DNA of 64,000 nucleotides, taken from the NCBI RefSeq assembly GCF_029852145.1, contig NC_079975.1, positions 17,233,275-17,297,274 of the forward strand, given 5' to 3'. The DNA is from Microplitis mediator. Taxonomy: Eukaryota; Arthropoda; Insecta; Hymenoptera; Braconidae. The position numbers and the translations under genes were made by a program. Shown here piece by piece: positions 63,803 to 64,000 of this stretch (positions within the stretch are counted from its first letter, which is position 1; the number at the start of each line of letters is the position of its first letter). The notes under the pieces were generated by a model. It worked only from the letters and a program-made list of their open reading frames with translations, was not told the DNA's origin and did no database searches.

Positions 63803-64000
63803 TTGAAAAATTACTATATTCACATGATCCCTTGAGTAAAGACTCAAATAAATACCTAAATATATTCAATTGAAATTCAGATCGTAAGTTAATAGAAAGT
63901 AAATTCGAGTTTTTATTAAAGGATGTAGCGGAAATGAGAAAACGCAAACAGAACTTAAGTTTAATAAACAAATTTATTGAAAAAATTAGTGAACTAATTA
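63803..64000 (-). CDS. Possible exon of an unidentified minus-strand gene
   Basis: A minus-strand frame (FRYLFESLLKGSCEYSNFST) ends at a strong donor, CAACT|GTAAGTC, near 63803. It lies outside the neighbouring palindrome and has more balanced composition. A possible acceptor (ATATTTAG) precedes FRYLF near 63868. I do not recognise the protein, and a chance open frame is quite possible. Confidence 0.25.

Overview
The window is nuclear DNA from an insect. It is AT-rich, its genes are split by GT-AG introns, and the spaces between exons are packed with transposon debris. A parasitoid wasp or another hymenopteran is my best guess, but that rests on overall character and not on any diagnostic sequence. 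No tRNA or rRNA gene, CRISPR array or operon is present.

Three host genes can be reconstructed exon by exon with consistent splice phases. (1) Plus strand, 261-13188: the C-terminal 1050 residues of the E3 ubiquitin ligase UBR3, whose 5' part lies left of the window. (2) Plus strand, 22467-39706: a complete 683-residue SLC26/prestin-type anion transporter in 11 exons. (3) Minus strand, 56687-50583: a complete 340-residue Golgi PAP phosphatase (IMPAD1/BPNT2 type) in 4 exons. The last two genes are convergent and both belong to sulfate/sulfation physiology. A THAP-like first exon (15539) and a possible minus-strand exon near the right edge are weaker calls.

Layout: 1-13.8 kb is UBR3, with a 6 kb intron (4544-10504) full of nested elements. 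13.8-22.4 kb is intergenic, with palindromes, a TIR element carrying a tRNA-like sequence, three 201-bp TTAA-flanked MITEs and a nested word-array element. 22.4-39.9 kb is the transporter; its introns hold at least five CCC...GGG MITEs, a 5S-rRNA-derived SINE with a 17-bp target duplication, two long palindromes and a decayed BEL/Pao retrotransposon. 40-50.5 kb is intergenic: a solo LTR, a decayed I/LOA-like LINE broken by a MITE, a local duplication, a 44-45-bp minisatellite and a 699-bp palindrome. 50.6-56.7 kb is the phosphatase gene, whose intron 1 is a stack of nested palindromes. 57-64 kb is a second solo LTR (848 bp, GAAG duplication), a 1.8-kb palindrome, a word-array element and a 2.5-kb near-perfect palindrome.

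The most notable signal is in the repeats. Many families with unrelated interiors share CCC...GGG ends and a 2-bp target duplication of variable sequence; at three sites a twin palindrome arm or a direct duplicate supplies the empty site. Several families have interiors made of short complementary words in tandem, including an array strictly phased at 10 bp. A second group consists of giant inverted repeats (0.7-3.9 kb), usually flanked by TA. Several of these sit in introns, where their transcripts would fold into long double-stranded RNA.
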